A stretch of 64,000 nucleotides of DNA from the NCBI GenBank assembly GCA_028283855.1, contig JAPWJX010000009.1, forward strand, positions 124,001-188,000, in the 5' to 3' direction. The notes beneath the pieces were generated by a model. It did no database searches, was not told where the DNA came from, and saw only the letters and a program-made list of their open reading frames with translations. Made by a program: the position numbers and the translations under genes. How positions within the stretch are numbered: position 1 is the first letter of the stretch; each line of letters opens with the position of its first letter. This stretch comes from Verrucomicrobium sp. Its GTDB lineage: Bacteria; Verrucomicrobiota; Verrucomicrobiia; Methylacidiphilales; GAS474. Positions 25,150 through 33,789 of this stretch are shown piece by piece.

Positions 25150-25827
25150 TTACTGGTCGACCGTCCGCTTTCCGGTGAAAAATTCCTCCATATCCCCGCC
25201 GACGCCCAGGAAGGTGTTCTTCACGTCGGTGCCGAAGCCCGACACGGACGCCTTCACATCGGCCCCGGCATATTTGGAATAGGCGCCGCTGCCGTCCGTG
25301 TAGACCACGCCGCGGGAGCGGCCGTCCTGCAGCAGCTGCACGCGCCAGGTGGGAGCCTGGCCCGCCTCCGGTCGGCGCAGGAGGACGCGCGTCTGGTTAT
25401 AGGTGATCTGGTTGCGGGAGGCGTAGTCCTGCGCGGTCTTCAGCGCCGTTTCCACCGGCACGGAAGTGGCGGATGGATCGAAGGCCAGGTCGGAACTGGC
25501 GGAGCGGTGATAGTCGCCGGAGGAAACGGTTTCGGCCTTCCCGTTGGCGATCTGCACCTCGCGGATGTTGTTCTTGGCCGTCGGGTCGTAGAAGTAATAG
25601 GTCCAGCTGTCGATGGACGCGCCGCCGCCCTTGCCCTGGACCAGGAGCGCCTCCGTCCGGTATTTGGCGTCCACCGCCGCCTGCGCCTGCTGCGTGGCGG
25701 AAAGGGGCTGGGACCAGGCCGTCCGCATCGCCATGAGGACGACGATGGCGGCGCACAGGCCAAGGATGAGATTCAGGCAGGTCCGCAGCACGGACCCCGT
25801 GATGGTGGAGCGGTGGGTGGAATTCAT
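25150..25827 (-). CDS. Hypothetical single-pass membrane protein
   Basis: A 225-residue protein I do not recognise. Residues about 12-34 form one hydrophobic segment (LNLILGLCAAIVVLMAM), which may be an uncleaved signal anchor. The rest looks exported: a Gln/Ala-rich linker, then short beta-rich repeats around SWTYYFYDPTAKNN and TWRVQLLQDGRSRGVVYTDG, somewhat like a PepSY or periplasmic sensor layout. The ATG at 25827 avoids an upstream extension into the promoter region. Upstream lies CGGAATTATAT, a partial match to the AATTATA element seen before other genes here. It has no operon partner. Confidence 0.6.
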   Translation of the reverse strand: MNSTHRSTITGSVLRTCLNLILGLCAAIVVLMAMRTAWSQPLSATQQAQAAVDAKYRTEALLVQGKGGGASIDSWTYYFYDPTAKNNIREVQIANGKAETVSSGDYHRSASSDLAFDPSATSVPVETALKTAQDYASRNQITYNQTRVLLRRPEAGQAPTWRVQLLQDGRSRGVVYTDGSGAYSKYAGADVKASVSGFGTDVKNTFLGVGGDMEEFFTGKRTVDQ

Positions 25828-25887
25828 AACGCGGGGTTGGTTGCCGCAATATAATTCCGAAGGAGCCCCGCGCAAGGGACCTGCGGC

Positions 25888-26895
25888 TCACTTTTTTCGC
25901 GCGTCCCGCCAGGCCCCGGGCGTGCGGCCTTCCCACCGCTGGAAGGCGCGGAAAAAGGAATTGGGATCCTCATAGCCCAAAAGCAGGGCTGTCTCCCCCA
26001 GTGCCAGGGAGGATTGCTCCAGGTAGCGGCGCGCCAGCTCGCGCCGGGTCTCGTCCACCAGGCGGCGGAACGTCGTGCCCTCCTCCGCGATGCGGCGCTG
26101 AAGCGTCCGGCTGCCCAGGCCGATTTCCCGCGCGATGTCGGCAATGTCCAGCGTCCCTTTTTCCAAGGAGCGGCTCACGACCCACTTCACCTTTTCGGAA
26201 AGGGTGCGGGATTTGCGGCGCCGCGCCACTTCTTCCTCCAGGCTGGGGGAAAGCAGCGCCAGCAGCTCCGCGTTGTACGTGGCGAAGGGGAGATCCAGGT
26301 CGCCGCGGCGGAAGACCAAAAGATCCCGCCGGGCGGACCAGCGGACGGGGCAGCCGAAGTGGGCCTCATGGTGGCCGCCGGAGGCCTTGGGCCGCGCCAG
26401 CTCCACGCGCAGGGGAGCCAGCCGACGGGCCGTGCCGCGCCGCCCCAATTCCAGGATGGCGGCAAAGACGATGTCGACGAGCAGCGGAGGATGCGCGCCG
26501 GAGAAGCCCGGGTAGTCGAAGGAGAAGCGGCCTTCCCCCTCCTTTTCCTCCAGGCGCATTTCCTCGCCGCAGGACAGGAGCTTATACCGGGCGAAGCGCT
26601 GCAGCGCGTCCCGGAAGTCGCGCGCGTGCTGGGAGACGATGCTGGCCGGATGGAATTTTTCCGGCGGATACTGCTGGTGCAGCCGCAAGGCGAAGGCCGG
26701 GTCCGGGCAAAGCTTTTCCAGCGCGGCGCAGATCCGCCGGAACTCCTCCACCGTGGACAGAGCGGGATCCTCGGCAAAAAAAGCCGGGGGAAGCCCCGCC
26801 TGCCGCAGCAGCTCGGCCAGGTCGACGCCGGCTTCCTTGAGCGCGGCGGCAAAGCTGGCCGCGATCCGGAGGGGTTCCGGCGCGTTTCTTCTCAT
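25888..26895 (-). CDS. AraC-family transcriptional regulator (OruR/ArgR-like)
   Basis: A 335-residue regulator. The N-terminal ~200 residues resemble the arabinose-binding-like domain of the OruR group (FAAALKEAGVDLAELLRQAGLP at the start). The C-terminal domain has two helix-turn-helices: DIADIAREIGLGSRTLQRRI and the second ending in ALLLGYEDPNSFFRAFQRWEGRTPGAWR, the AraC signature. Its ATG overlaps the stop of the SDR gene (ATGA), so the two are co-transcribed and the regulator may control that operon. The inducer is unknown. Confidence 0.9.
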   Translation of the reverse strand: MRRNAPEPLRIAASFAAALKEAGVDLAELLRQAGLPPAFFAEDPALSTVEEFRRICAALEKLCPDPAFALRLHQQYPPEKFHPASIVSQHARDFRDALQRFARYKLLSCGEEMRLEEKEGEGRFSFDYPGFSGAHPPLLVDIVFAAILELGRRGTARRLAPLRVELARPKASGGHHEAHFGCPVRWSARRDLLVFRRGDLDLPFATYNAELLALLSPSLEEEVARRRKSRTLSEKVKWVVSRSLEKGTLDIADIAREIGLGSRTLQRRIAEEGTTFRRLVDETRRELARRYLEQSSLALGETALLLGYEDPNSFFRAFQRWEGRTPGAWRDARKK

Positions 26896-27908
26896 ATGGG
26901 GAAGGGAACGCCGGTCAGCTCCTCACTGACAGTCCAGAGGCGTTCCGCCGACTGGGGATCGGCCGCCCAAGGGTGGAGGCCGGTGAGGCTAAGGTCGCCG
27001 CTTTTCTGCTCCTGGGCGAGGGGGGACACGTCGCAATCCTCGCAGTAAAGCCCGCCCATGCCCTCCAGCTGCGGGCTGACGGCGCACCAGACCGTGGTGG
27101 CGGCCCCCTGGGGGACATCCTTGAAGGTGAAGGGGCAGTCTGAGGCGGGGGCAAGGGTGCCGTCGGCTTTCTTTTCGATATGCCAGCGCTTCAGGTCGTC
27201 CGGGCCAAGATGCCGCGCCAGGTCGGTTGTCAGGATGGCTCCGGGGTGGAGGGAGAAGGCGCGCACGCCGTGCGGGGCTCCGCGCCGATCGAGTGCCTGG
27301 GCGAAGAGGATGTTGGCCGTCTTCGATTGGCCGTAGGCATGCATCTTCTCATAGTCCCGCCGGGCGTAGTGGATGTCGTCGAAGTCGATGCCCGAATAGC
27401 GGTGGCCCCGGGATGAGACCTGCACCACCCGCGCCCCCTGCGCCCGGGCCAGGGCGGGCCAGAGCCGGGCGGTGAGCTGGAAGTGCCCCAGGTGGTTCGT
27501 GGCGAATTGGACCTCGTAGCCCCGCGCGTCCCGGGTCAACGGCAGGGCCATCACCCCGGCGTTGTTGACCAGGAGGTGCAGCGGCTTGCCGGAAGCGAGG
27601 TAGGAAGAGGCAAAGGCGTCGATGGAGGCGGAGTCGAGCAGATCCAGGGGGGCGATTTCCACACCGGGGATGCCCCGCAGGTTTGCCTGGGCCTTTTTCA
27701 CATCCCGTGCGGGGACGAGGACGGACGCCCCCGCTTCCGCCAGAACGCGGGTCGTCTCCCGGCCGATCCCGGCGTAGCCGCCGGTGACGATCGCGTTCTT
27801 GCCGGAAAGATCGGCGCCGCGGATCACCTCGGCGGCGTTCGTCTCCGCGCCGAAGCCGGAATGAAGCGGAGCCTGGGAGGGGGCGGAAAGGGAAGGGGTG
27901 GTAGTCAT
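26892..27908 (-). CDS. Short-chain dehydrogenase, retinol-dehydrogenase-like
   Basis: A 338-residue classical-type SDR. The NAD(P) motif is TGGYAGIGRET near residue 42-52, NNAG (LLVNNAGVMAL) follows, the catalytic serine lies in VSSRGH and YxxxK is YGQSK. The C-terminal part is longer than in basic SDRs, as in WW-oxidoreductase or retinol-dehydrogenase-like oxidoreductases. It precedes the AraC regulator with a 4-nt overlap. GAAGG just before the ATG could serve as ribosome site. Substrate unknown; a lipophilic alcohol or ketone is plausible. Confidence 0.9.
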   Translation of the reverse strand: MTTTPSLSAPSQAPLHSGFGAETNAAEVIRGADLSGKNAIVTGGYAGIGRETTRVLAEAGASVLVPARDVKKAQANLRGIPGVEIAPLDLLDSASIDAFASSYLASGKPLHLLVNNAGVMALPLTRDARGYEVQFATNHLGHFQLTARLWPALARAQGARVVQVSSRGHRYSGIDFDDIHYARRDYEKMHAYGQSKTANILFAQALDRRGAPHGVRAFSLHPGAILTTDLARHLGPDDLKRWHIEKKADGTLAPASDCPFTFKDVPQGAATTVWCAVSPQLEGMGGLYCEDCDVSPLAQEQKSGDLSLTGLHPWAADPQSAERLWTVSEELTGVPFPI

Positions 27909-27996
27909 GCCTTCATCCTATCGATTTCGGTCCCGCCTGTGACTAGCGCGGGATGCCAAAATACTTGCCCGACGTGCCACCCCCCTGCGGGGCCCT

Positions 27997-29541
27997 TTAC
28001 ATCCGCTGGGCGCCGATTTCCGCCAGGGCGCTGCGCTCGCCCTTGCTCAGGGAGATGTGAGCGGTGATGGCCTCTCCCTTCAGCCGGGTGCGGGTGTAGA
28101 CCAGGCCGTTGGAGCGGCTGTCGACGTAGGGGTTGTCGATCTGGGCGGGGTCGCCGACCATGATGAGCTTGGAACCCTTCGACATGCGGGTGACGATCGT
28201 CTTGGCCTCCAGCGGGGTGAGCTGCTGGGCCTCGTCCAGGACGAAGTAGCGGCGCGGGATGGAACGGCCGCGGATGTAGGCCAGGGCCTCGATTTCCAGG
28301 AGCCCCTGCTCCACCAGCCGCTCGTAGGGCTTCATGAGCGGGGCGCCGGGCGCGCCGCCGGACTGCTGGGGGCTGTCCTTTTGGGAGGAATTCTTCGCCT
28401 TGCGGGCGGGGTTGGACTGCTTCTTCCCGGCGAAGGGAGGGGCCTTCGGCGCGTGTGCGGGCAGCAGCACCTCCAGCGCGTCGTAGATGCACTGGAGCCA
28501 GGGGCGCATCTTTTCCTCCAGCGTGCCGGGAAGGAAGCCGACCGACTCGCCCATCGGCACCACGGGGCGGCTGATGGTGATGCCGTCGTATTGGGAGTCG
28601 TAAACCCGGTTGAGGCCCGCGGCGATGGCCATGAGGGTCTTGCCCGTGCCCGCCTGGCCGTAGCAGGTGACCAGGGAGATCTCCGGGTCCAGGAGCGCGT
28701 CGAGGAAGCACTGCTGGCCCAGGTTCATCGGGCGGATGTCGATCCCCTTCGGAATATGGATCCGCTCCGGGATGGAGAGGCGCTGGAAGGTGCCGTCGCC
28801 CCGGTAGCGGGCGGGCATCGTCTTCGCCTCGCTGGCGGTCAGCAGGACGTATTCATTGAGGGTCAGCGCCTCCGAGCGGCTCCCCACGCCCAGACGCTGG
28901 GTGGAGGCGAAACGCTGCAGCTCGTTGGGCGTGACCTCGAAGCGGGGCAGGTCGAAGCTCTCGACGTCCTTGGCCTCCACCTTGTCCGTCAGGTAGTCCT
29001 CCGCCGGGATGCCCAGGACCATCGCCTTGAGCTGCATGTTCAGGTCCTTCGTGACCAGGATGGTGGGGCGGGGGGACTGGTGGTGGACGTAGAGGCAGCA
29101 GGCCAGGATGCGGTGGTCGATCTTCTCCATGTCCGGGAAGACCTTCAGGAAGCGGTCCATCTCCGGGTGGCGCTTCTTGCGGCCGATGAAGTCGTTCACC
29201 GCGATGCGGACGGTGCCGCCGGCGGGCGTGGCCGCGCCGCCGAGGATCTGCTCGGAGTGTTCCTTGGAAAAGAGCTTGGTTAGGTTCCGGTGGACGGCGC
29301 GGGCGTTGGCGCCGCGCTCCGACTGCTCATTCTTGAACTTGTCGAGTTCCGCCAGGACCTCCACGGGAATCCAGACGTCATTGTCGACGAAGTGGAAGAG
29401 GGACTGGGGATCGTGAAGGAGGACATTGGTGTCCAAGACGTAGTTTTTCACCCGCAGCCCGTTCAAATCGACCCCCAGGCGCTCGCCGCTGCCCTGATTG
29501 TTGGAAACCTCGCTGACAATGAATTCAGACTGATAATGCAT
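27997..29541 (-). CDS. PIN-domain PhoH-family ATPase (YlaK/PhoH2 type)
   Basis: A 514-residue fusion of an N-terminal PIN nuclease domain (YVLDTNVLLHDP with the first catalytic Asp, near residue 35) and a C-terminal PhoH NTPase domain (Walker A GQAGTGKTLMA, Walker B-like FVLDEAQQLTP, MVGDPAQIDNP). PhoH2 proteins are described as RNA helicase/ribonucleases. A roughly 45-residue low-complexity insert (KAPPFAGKKQ to QQSGGAPG) splits the ATPase domain between the GTLEEK and ERLVEQGLLEIE regions. It is a second PhoH paralogue besides the frameshifted one at 22 kb. The upstream 189 bp holds a consensus DnaA box and AT-rich sequence. Confidence 0.92.
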   Translation of the reverse strand: MHYQSEFIVSEVSNNQGSGERLGVDLNGLRVKNYVLDTNVLLHDPQSLFHFVDNDVWIPVEVLAELDKFKNEQSERGANARAVHRNLTKLFSKEHSEQILGGAATPAGGTVRIAVNDFIGRKKRHPEMDRFLKVFPDMEKIDHRILACCLYVHHQSPRPTILVTKDLNMQLKAMVLGIPAEDYLTDKVEAKDVESFDLPRFEVTPNELQRFASTQRLGVGSRSEALTLNEYVLLTASEAKTMPARYRGDGTFQRLSIPERIHIPKGIDIRPMNLGQQCFLDALLDPEISLVTCYGQAGTGKTLMAIAAGLNRVYDSQYDGITISRPVVPMGESVGFLPGTLEEKMRPWLQCIYDALEVLLPAHAPKAPPFAGKKQSNPARKAKNSSQKDSPQQSGGAPGAPLMKPYERLVEQGLLEIEALAYIRGRSIPRRYFVLDEAQQLTPLEAKTIVTRMSKGSKLIMVGDPAQIDNPYVDSRSNGLVYTRTRLKGEAITAHISLSKGERSALAEIGAQRM

Positions 29542-29730
29542 GGTTTGTGGGTTGAAAGATCGCGGGCTGCAGATGCGAAGCGGGCGTGAACTATCCCCTT
29601 AACCCTCACGTCGCTAATGGGAAGAGCGATCTTAATGCGCTGTTATTAACATAGTTATTCACAGCCGCGCAAGAAATTCCTGTCAATCATTCGCGGGGCG
29701 AACCATTTGGCCAATAGGCGAATTATAGGG
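29542..29730. other. Divergent intergenic region with one DnaA-box match
   Basis: The longest gene-free stretch here (189 bp) separates the PIN-PhoH gene and the Tiki-like gene. It is AT-richer than its surroundings. It contains TTATTCACA at 29655-29663, which fits the DnaA-box consensus TTATNCACA, and a perfect TTGACA on the minus strand (rc 29680-29685) with no strong -10 at 17 bp. Only one DnaA box is visible, so an origin is not supported. Confidence 0.4.
29713..29727 (+). promoter_or_regulatory. Conserved AATAGSCGAATTATA element, copy C
   Basis: AATAGGCGAATTATA, 14 of 15 bases identical to the copies at 18366 and 56252. It ends 3 nt before the ATG at 29731. Unlike the other two copies its AATAG is not part of an upstream stop codon, so the similarity is not a by-product of coding sequence. 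Confidence 0.4.
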
Positions 29731-30588
29731 ATGGCCGTTTCCCATTTGCCCGTCGTCCTTCTGGGGGAGATCCATGGCGATCCCGCATGCTATGAGGCGG
29801 AGAGGGAGGTCGTCGCCGGGCTGAAAGGCGTCTATGATACGTTGGCCCTGGAAATAGATGCGACGCAGGAGCGGCTGCTCCGCGACTATCTCCGCACCGC
29901 GCGGGCGCCGCAGGACTATGCGGCCTTTATCGCCGCCGACATGGAGAGGACTTTTAGCGAGACGGCTCCCGAGATCGTGGAGATGCTGGCCTTCATGCAT
30001 GACGAGCGCGACCCGCAGAAAGGGCTGCGGAAGTTAAAGCGGGAGCTGGTGGAAAAGACGCTCAACGGGGACGACTGGTTTCTCAAGTCCCGGCGCGACA
30101 CGCATCGCCTGGCCGCGGAGGCCTGTGACCAGGGCTACCGCATCCGCTGTACGGACCTGCCCCTCGGCTTGATTTTTGAGGAGATGACGTCCCTCATCCT
30201 AAATCCGGAAGTGATGAGAAAACGCAATCACGTGATGGCGCAGGCGCTGGCCCGGGATGTCCGGGAAGGGCACGGCGTCATCGCCGTCAATGGCAGCGCG
30301 CATCTGGCGCGTTTTTCCGGCGCGCCTAACTCCCTAAAAAGCGAGCTGAACCAGCTGCATATTCCCAACCTGACTTTTCAGCTGCCGTCCCGTGAAGCGC
30401 ATCCCGCTTTTTTCAATGTCGACCATGTGGCCGCTTCCGGACGGGAGGCGGTCGAAGTTGTCCAGCAGGACATCGCCCGCCGCACCGCGCGGCAGGAATG
30501 GCGGGAGCATCCCTTCCGCAGGGCGGCGGACATGGGCATCCGGCTCCTGCGTTTGGACGCAAGAGAGCGGGATAAGGATAAGGCCTAG
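29731..30588 (+). CDS. Tiki/TraB/ChaN-superfamily-like protein
   Basis: A 285-residue soluble protein. It begins with VVLLGEIHGDP, matching the LLGExH signature of the ChaN/TraB/Tiki superfamily. Near residue 180-200 it has RKRNHVMAQALARDV and then VIAVNGSAHL, equivalent to the RNxxMA and GxxHL motifs of that group. These families include haem-uptake ChaN and metalloprotease-like Tiki. I see no signal peptide, so a cytoplasmic role is likely. The ATG at 29731 is used; a TTG at 29707 would add eight residues. No operon partner on this strand. The superfamily call is moderate; the activity is unknown. Confidence 0.6.
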   Translation: MAVSHLPVVLLGEIHGDPACYEAEREVVAGLKGVYDTLALEIDATQERLLRDYLRTARAPQDYAAFIAADMERTFSETAPEIVEMLAFMHDERDPQKGLRKLKRELVEKTLNGDDWFLKSRRDTHRLAAEACDQGYRIRCTDLPLGLIFEEMTSLILNPEVMRKRNHVMAQALARDVREGHGVIAVNGSAHLARFSGAPNSLKSELNQLHIPNLTFQLPSREAHPAFFNVDHVAASGREAVEVVQQDIARRTARQEWREHPFRRAADMGIRLLRLDARERDKDKA

Positions 30589-31106
30589 GCCTTCAGCGCC
30601 TCGCGGGCGACGATCTCGACCTTCTCCAGGCCGACGCGCTCGACGGGCTTGCTCTTCTCGCCCCCGGCGGCCTTCGTGGGGGAGTTGCCGAGCTTTTCCA
30701 GCACGTCGTCCCCTTCGATCAGCTTGCCGAAGGCGGTGTACTGCCGGTCCAGGAAACGGGCGTCGTCCAGGCAGATGAAGAACTGGCTGCCGGCGGAATC
30801 GGGATCGGAGGAGCGGGCCATGGAGAGGACGCCGCGGACGTGGGGGCGGTCGTTGAACTCCGCCTTCACCTTGTGGCCGGGGCCGCCGGTGCCCACACGC
30901 GGGTCGTCCTTCTTGCTGAGCGGGTCGCCGCCCTGAATCATGAAGCCCTTGATGATGCGGTGGAAGGCGGTGCCGTCGTAAAAGCCGTCCTTCGCCAGCT
31001 TGGTGAAGTTTTCGACGTGCTTCGGGGCCACGTCGGGCCAGAACTCGATGACCAGTTTTCCGGCGGTGGTGGTCAGGACGGCGACTTCGGGGGAGGGGGT
31101 GCTCAT
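30585..31106 (-). CDS. Peptidyl-prolyl cis-trans isomerase, cyclophilin type
   Basis: A 173-residue single-domain cyclophilin for proline isomerisation during folding. Catalytic-core motifs are FHRIIKGFMIQGGDP, GVLSMARS and GSQFFICL. There is no signal peptide, so it is cytoplasmic. A loop KKDDPRVGTGGPGHKVKAEF matches bacterial single-domain cyclophilins with the extended surface loop. It lies 35 bp downstream of the Fpg gene on the same strand, and an AACCTCCTTTTT-like purine-rich run on the coding strand (AAAAAGGAGG reversed region upstream) may give a ribosome site. Confidence 0.93.
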   Translation of the reverse strand: MSTPSPEVAVLTTTAGKLVIEFWPDVAPKHVENFTKLAKDGFYDGTAFHRIIKGFMIQGGDPLSKKDDPRVGTGGPGHKVKAEFNDRPHVRGVLSMARSSDPDSAGSQFFICLDDARFLDRQYTAFGKLIEGDDVLEKLGNSPTKAAGGEKSKPVERVGLEKVEIVAREALKA

Positions 31107-31141
31107 AAGTTAAAAAGGAGGTTCAACGTGGCAGAATTTGT

Positions 31142-31957
31142 CTATTTGGCAAGTTGGCAGTGGGGGCACCAGCAGGCGGTCCGTCCCCCGATCGCGGCGT
31201 GCTTCAGCGGCTTCCCGCAGCGCGGGCAGTCGCCGCCCTTTTTCCAGCGGACGGCGAAGAGCCAGCCCTGCGGCAGCTCGCCCCAATCCTCGCCGTTTCC
31301 GTGCCCCTTCGGGATGTCCCGCAGGGACACCCGGCAGACTTTCCGCAGCGCGTCGTGGAGCGCGCGGACGGCCTGCGGGGGGAGGGAACCGGCGGCCTGG
31401 CGCGGCGCGATGCGGGCCAGCCACAGCACTTCGTCCGCCATCCAGTTGCCGATGCCAGGGAAGATCGCCTGGTCCAGGAGGAGCGCCTTGAGTGGGCCGC
31501 GCCGTCCCTTGAGCGCGGCGGCCAGGTAGGGGAGGGTGAAGGCCGGGTCCAGAATTTCCGGCGGCAGGTCTTTTTCCCAGGCAGCCTTTTCCTTCCCCTG
31601 GGAAAAGCGGACGCGGCCGAACATGCGGAAGTCCTCGAAGACGAGCGTCCGTTCCTTCTGCCGGAGGACCAGGTGGTCGTGCCGTTTGGCTTCATAGCCA
31701 GGCTCCCGGACGGAAAGATGGCCGGTCATCCCCATGTGGAGGCCCAGTACGGCGCGGGGCTGGAAGTAAAAGAAGAGCTGCTTCCCGTGCCGGGAGGAGG
31801 AGGCCAGGCGGGCTCCTTCCAGCGCCCGCGTCAGCGCGGGCACGTCGACGCCCTTGAGCGGGCGGGCCTTCGGGTGGGCCTCGACTTTCAAGATCTTGCC
31901 CCCCAGGCCCGCGTCCCAGCGGCGGCGGTAATATTCGACTTCACCGAGTTCCGGCAT
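31142..31957 (-). CDS. mutM: Formamidopyrimidine-DNA glycosylase family protein
   Basis: Removes oxidised purines such as 8-oxoguanine and cleaves abasic sites. The 271-residue protein starts MPELGEVE, keeping the catalytic Pro and Glu, though the usual PELPEVE proline at position 5 is glycine. The beta-hairpin lysine lies in RHGKQLFF, the H2TH region in FPGIGNWMADEVL, and the zinc finger CPRCG...GGRTACWCPHCQ at the C-terminus. Residues for the Fpg versus Nei distinction are not decisive, so an Nei-like role is possible. Neighbours are not functionally related. Confidence 0.9.
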   Translation of the reverse strand: MPELGEVEYYRRRWDAGLGGKILKVEAHPKARPLKGVDVPALTRALEGARLASSSRHGKQLFFYFQPRAVLGLHMGMTGHLSVREPGYEAKRHDHLVLRQKERTLVFEDFRMFGRVRFSQGKEKAAWEKDLPPEILDPAFTLPYLAAALKGRRGPLKALLLDQAIFPGIGNWMADEVLWLARIAPRQAAGSLPPQAVRALHDALRKVCRVSLRDIPKGHGNGEDWGELPQGWLFAVRWKKGGDCPRCGKPLKHAAIGGRTACWCPHCQLAK

Positions 31958-32015
31958 AGGAAGGCCGATTCAAAGGCCTTGTCCCGCTCGCGGCAATCCC
32001 TATCCTAAACGGTGC

Positions 32016-32744
32016 ATGAGCGAAGCGATTCAGACCCAGTGGGTCATCATCACCGGCGCCCCTTCCAGCGGCAAGACCTCCCTTCTGACCGCCCTGGAAT
32101 CCCAGGGACACCGCACCGCGCCGGAAGCCGCCCGCGCCTATTTCGAGCAGAAGCTCTCCTCCGGCAGCACCCTGGACGAGCTGCTGGGCTGGGAATATTC
32201 CAAGCTGGGGCTGGAGATCAACGAATTCGAGGAATCCACCCGCGCCCATCTGCCGAAGGACGAGCGCGTTTTCCTGGACCGCGTGGCCGCCATCGAGTCC
32301 CTCGCCTACGCCGAAGTGCGCGGCGCGGTGACGAACGACGCTCTGCGCGAGTGGCCGAGCAAATACCGCCACCACGGCACCGTCTTCATCCTGGATCCCC
32401 TGCCGGTGAAGAAGGACGGCATCCGGTCGGAGGATGACGAGCAGGCCCGCGCGCTCGATAAGGCCTTCGAGAAATACTACAAGCACTTCGGCTACGACGT
32501 GGTCCGTGTCCCCGCCTACCCCCTTGATCCGCAGGAGGCTTCCCTGGAGCGCCAGATTGCCAAGTCGGTCGGCCAGCGTCTCGACTTCATGCTGGCGCGG
32601 CTGGAAGCCGTCGCCGCCGTTTCCGAGGCGGAGGACGCCGTGACCAAGCGCGCCGCGCTCATCGAGCTGCAGAACGCCTCCGCTAAAGGAGCTCAAGCTG
32701 GGTCCCGCCCGGCCGGCGAAAGCGATCAGTCGAAAGCGCGCTAG
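32016..32744 (+). CDS. AAA_28-type P-loop ATPase/kinase
   Basis: A 242-residue P-loop NTPase. Walker A is ITGAPSSGKTSL at residues 12-23, then EAARAYFEQKL and VFLDRVAAIESLAYAE, a pattern I associate with the AAA_28 family (NadR-like kinase fold). The last 35 residues are low-complexity and charged. Function unknown; nucleoside or nicotinamide riboside-type kinase activity is a possibility but no NadR-specific residues are evident. The 3' end overlaps the end of the convergent radical SAM gene by 62 bp. Confidence 0.75.
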   Translation: MSEAIQTQWVIITGAPSSGKTSLLTALESQGHRTAPEAARAYFEQKLSSGSTLDELLGWEYSKLGLEINEFEESTRAHLPKDERVFLDRVAAIESLAYAEVRGAVTNDALREWPSKYRHHGTVFILDPLPVKKDGIRSEDDEQARALDKAFEKYYKHFGYDVVRVPAYPLDPQEASLERQIAKSVGQRLDFMLARLEAVAAVSEAEDAVTKRAALIELQNASAKGAQAGSRPAGESDQSKAR

Positions 32745-33750
32745 TCCGGCGCGGCAGGCCCGCCCGCAGGCAGCTGACGCGGAATAGCTCCGCCAGCGCC
32801 TCCGCATGGGGCCCTTCCCCCGTGTGCCGCGTGTTCCAGCGCGGATCGCTCAGTTCCCCGTCCCGGTACTCCCGGATGCGGGAAATCACCCCGTTGGCCT
32901 TTTCCGGGTAATGGGCGTGCAGCCATTCCAGGAAAACCTCCCGCACCCCGTAAGGAAAGCGGACCAGGCTCATCCCCGCGTCCCACGCGCCCGCCTCCGC
33001 CGCGGCCTGGACGATGCGCGGGATCTCGTGGTCGTTCAGCCCCGGGATGACCGGCGCCACGTTGACGTAGGCGGGGATTCCCGCCTCGTTCAGGAGCCGG
33101 ACCGCTTCCAGCCTCCGCGCGGGCGATGAGGCGCGCGGCTCCAGCCGCCGGGAAAGCTCCGGGTCTAGAGAGGTGACGGAAAGCATCACGGAGACCACGC
33201 CGTCCGCCGCCATGCGGGAGAGGACGTCCAGGTCCCGTGTGACCAGGAAGTTCTTCGTCACGATGCCCACGGGGTTGCGGAACTCGGCGAAGACCTCCAG
33301 GCAGGCCCGCGTCAGGCGGAAACGGCGCTCCGCCGGTTGATAGCAATCGGTCACGCCGCTCATCATCACCACCTGCGGCTTCCAGGAAGCCTTGGAAAGC
33401 TCCTGCCGCAGCAGGCGCGGGGCCTGTTCCTTGACGAAGATGCGGGTTTCAAAGTCGATCCCGGCGGAGAGGCCCAGATACTCGTGCGTCGGCCGGGCGT
33501 AACAATAGGCGCACCCGTGCTCGCACCCCCGGTAGGCGTTCATGCTGTAGCCGAAGCCGAGGTCCGGGCTCTGGTTGCGGGAAAGAATCGTCTCCGTCAG
33601 GTCCTTGAGGAAGACCGTGCGGGGTGAGGGGGCTTCCTCCCCCGGCTCCGCATAGCCGGGATCGATATCGGGATCGGCTACGATCCGGACCGCCTCAAAG
33701 CGGTTCTGAGGATTGATCGGGCTGCCGCGCCCGCGGAAACCGGGAGTCAT
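32683..33750 (-). CDS. Radical SAM protein, PA0069/Rv2578c family
   Basis: A 355-residue radical SAM enzyme. The 4Fe-4S motif is CEHGCAYCYARP (CxxxCxxC) near residue 77, preceded by FGYSMNAYRGC, characteristic of the PA0069 family related to SplB/DNA photolesion and nucleic-acid enzymes. VIPGLND and MSLVRFPYGV are further family stretches. The biological substrate of this family is not established to my knowledge. A -10-like TATTAT ends 11 nt before the ATG on the minus strand, suggesting a short leader. Confidence 0.88.
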   Translation of the reverse strand: MTPGFRGRGSPINPQNRFEAVRIVADPDIDPGYAEPGEEAPSPRTVFLKDLTETILSRNQSPDLGFGYSMNAYRGCEHGCAYCYARPTHEYLGLSAGIDFETRIFVKEQAPRLLRQELSKASWKPQVVMMSGVTDCYQPAERRFRLTRACLEVFAEFRNPVGIVTKNFLVTRDLDVLSRMAADGVVSVMLSVTSLDPELSRRLEPRASSPARRLEAVRLLNEAGIPAYVNVAPVIPGLNDHEIPRIVQAAAEAGAWDAGMSLVRFPYGVREVFLEWLHAHYPEKANGVISRIREYRDGELSDPRWNTRHTGEGPHAEALAELFRVSCLRAGLPRRTSALSTDRFRRPGGTQLELL

Positions 33751-33789
33751 TATACATAAGAATAATATCTCTCAGTCGAAAGTCGAGCG

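Noticed and set aside
25014-25150. tRNA-Glu as a phage or island attachment site
   Set aside because: No integrase, no direct repeat of the tRNA 3' end and no change of gene content on either side.
27960-28000. Intrinsic terminator after the PIN-PhoH gene (CCCC-TGC-GGGG hairpin)
   Set aside because: The stem is short and no T-tract follows on the minus strand.
28340-28450. Frameshift or transposon insertion in the PIN-PhoH gene at the low-complexity insert
   Set aside because: The frame stays open and the sequence on both sides is in register; a linker insertion in the ATPase domain is the simpler explanation.
29640-29700. Possible replication origin (DnaA box TTATTCACA in an AT-rich stretch)
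   Set aside because: Only one DnaA-box match is seen, with no cluster, no AT-rich 13-mers and no dnaA/dnaN/gyrB neighbours.
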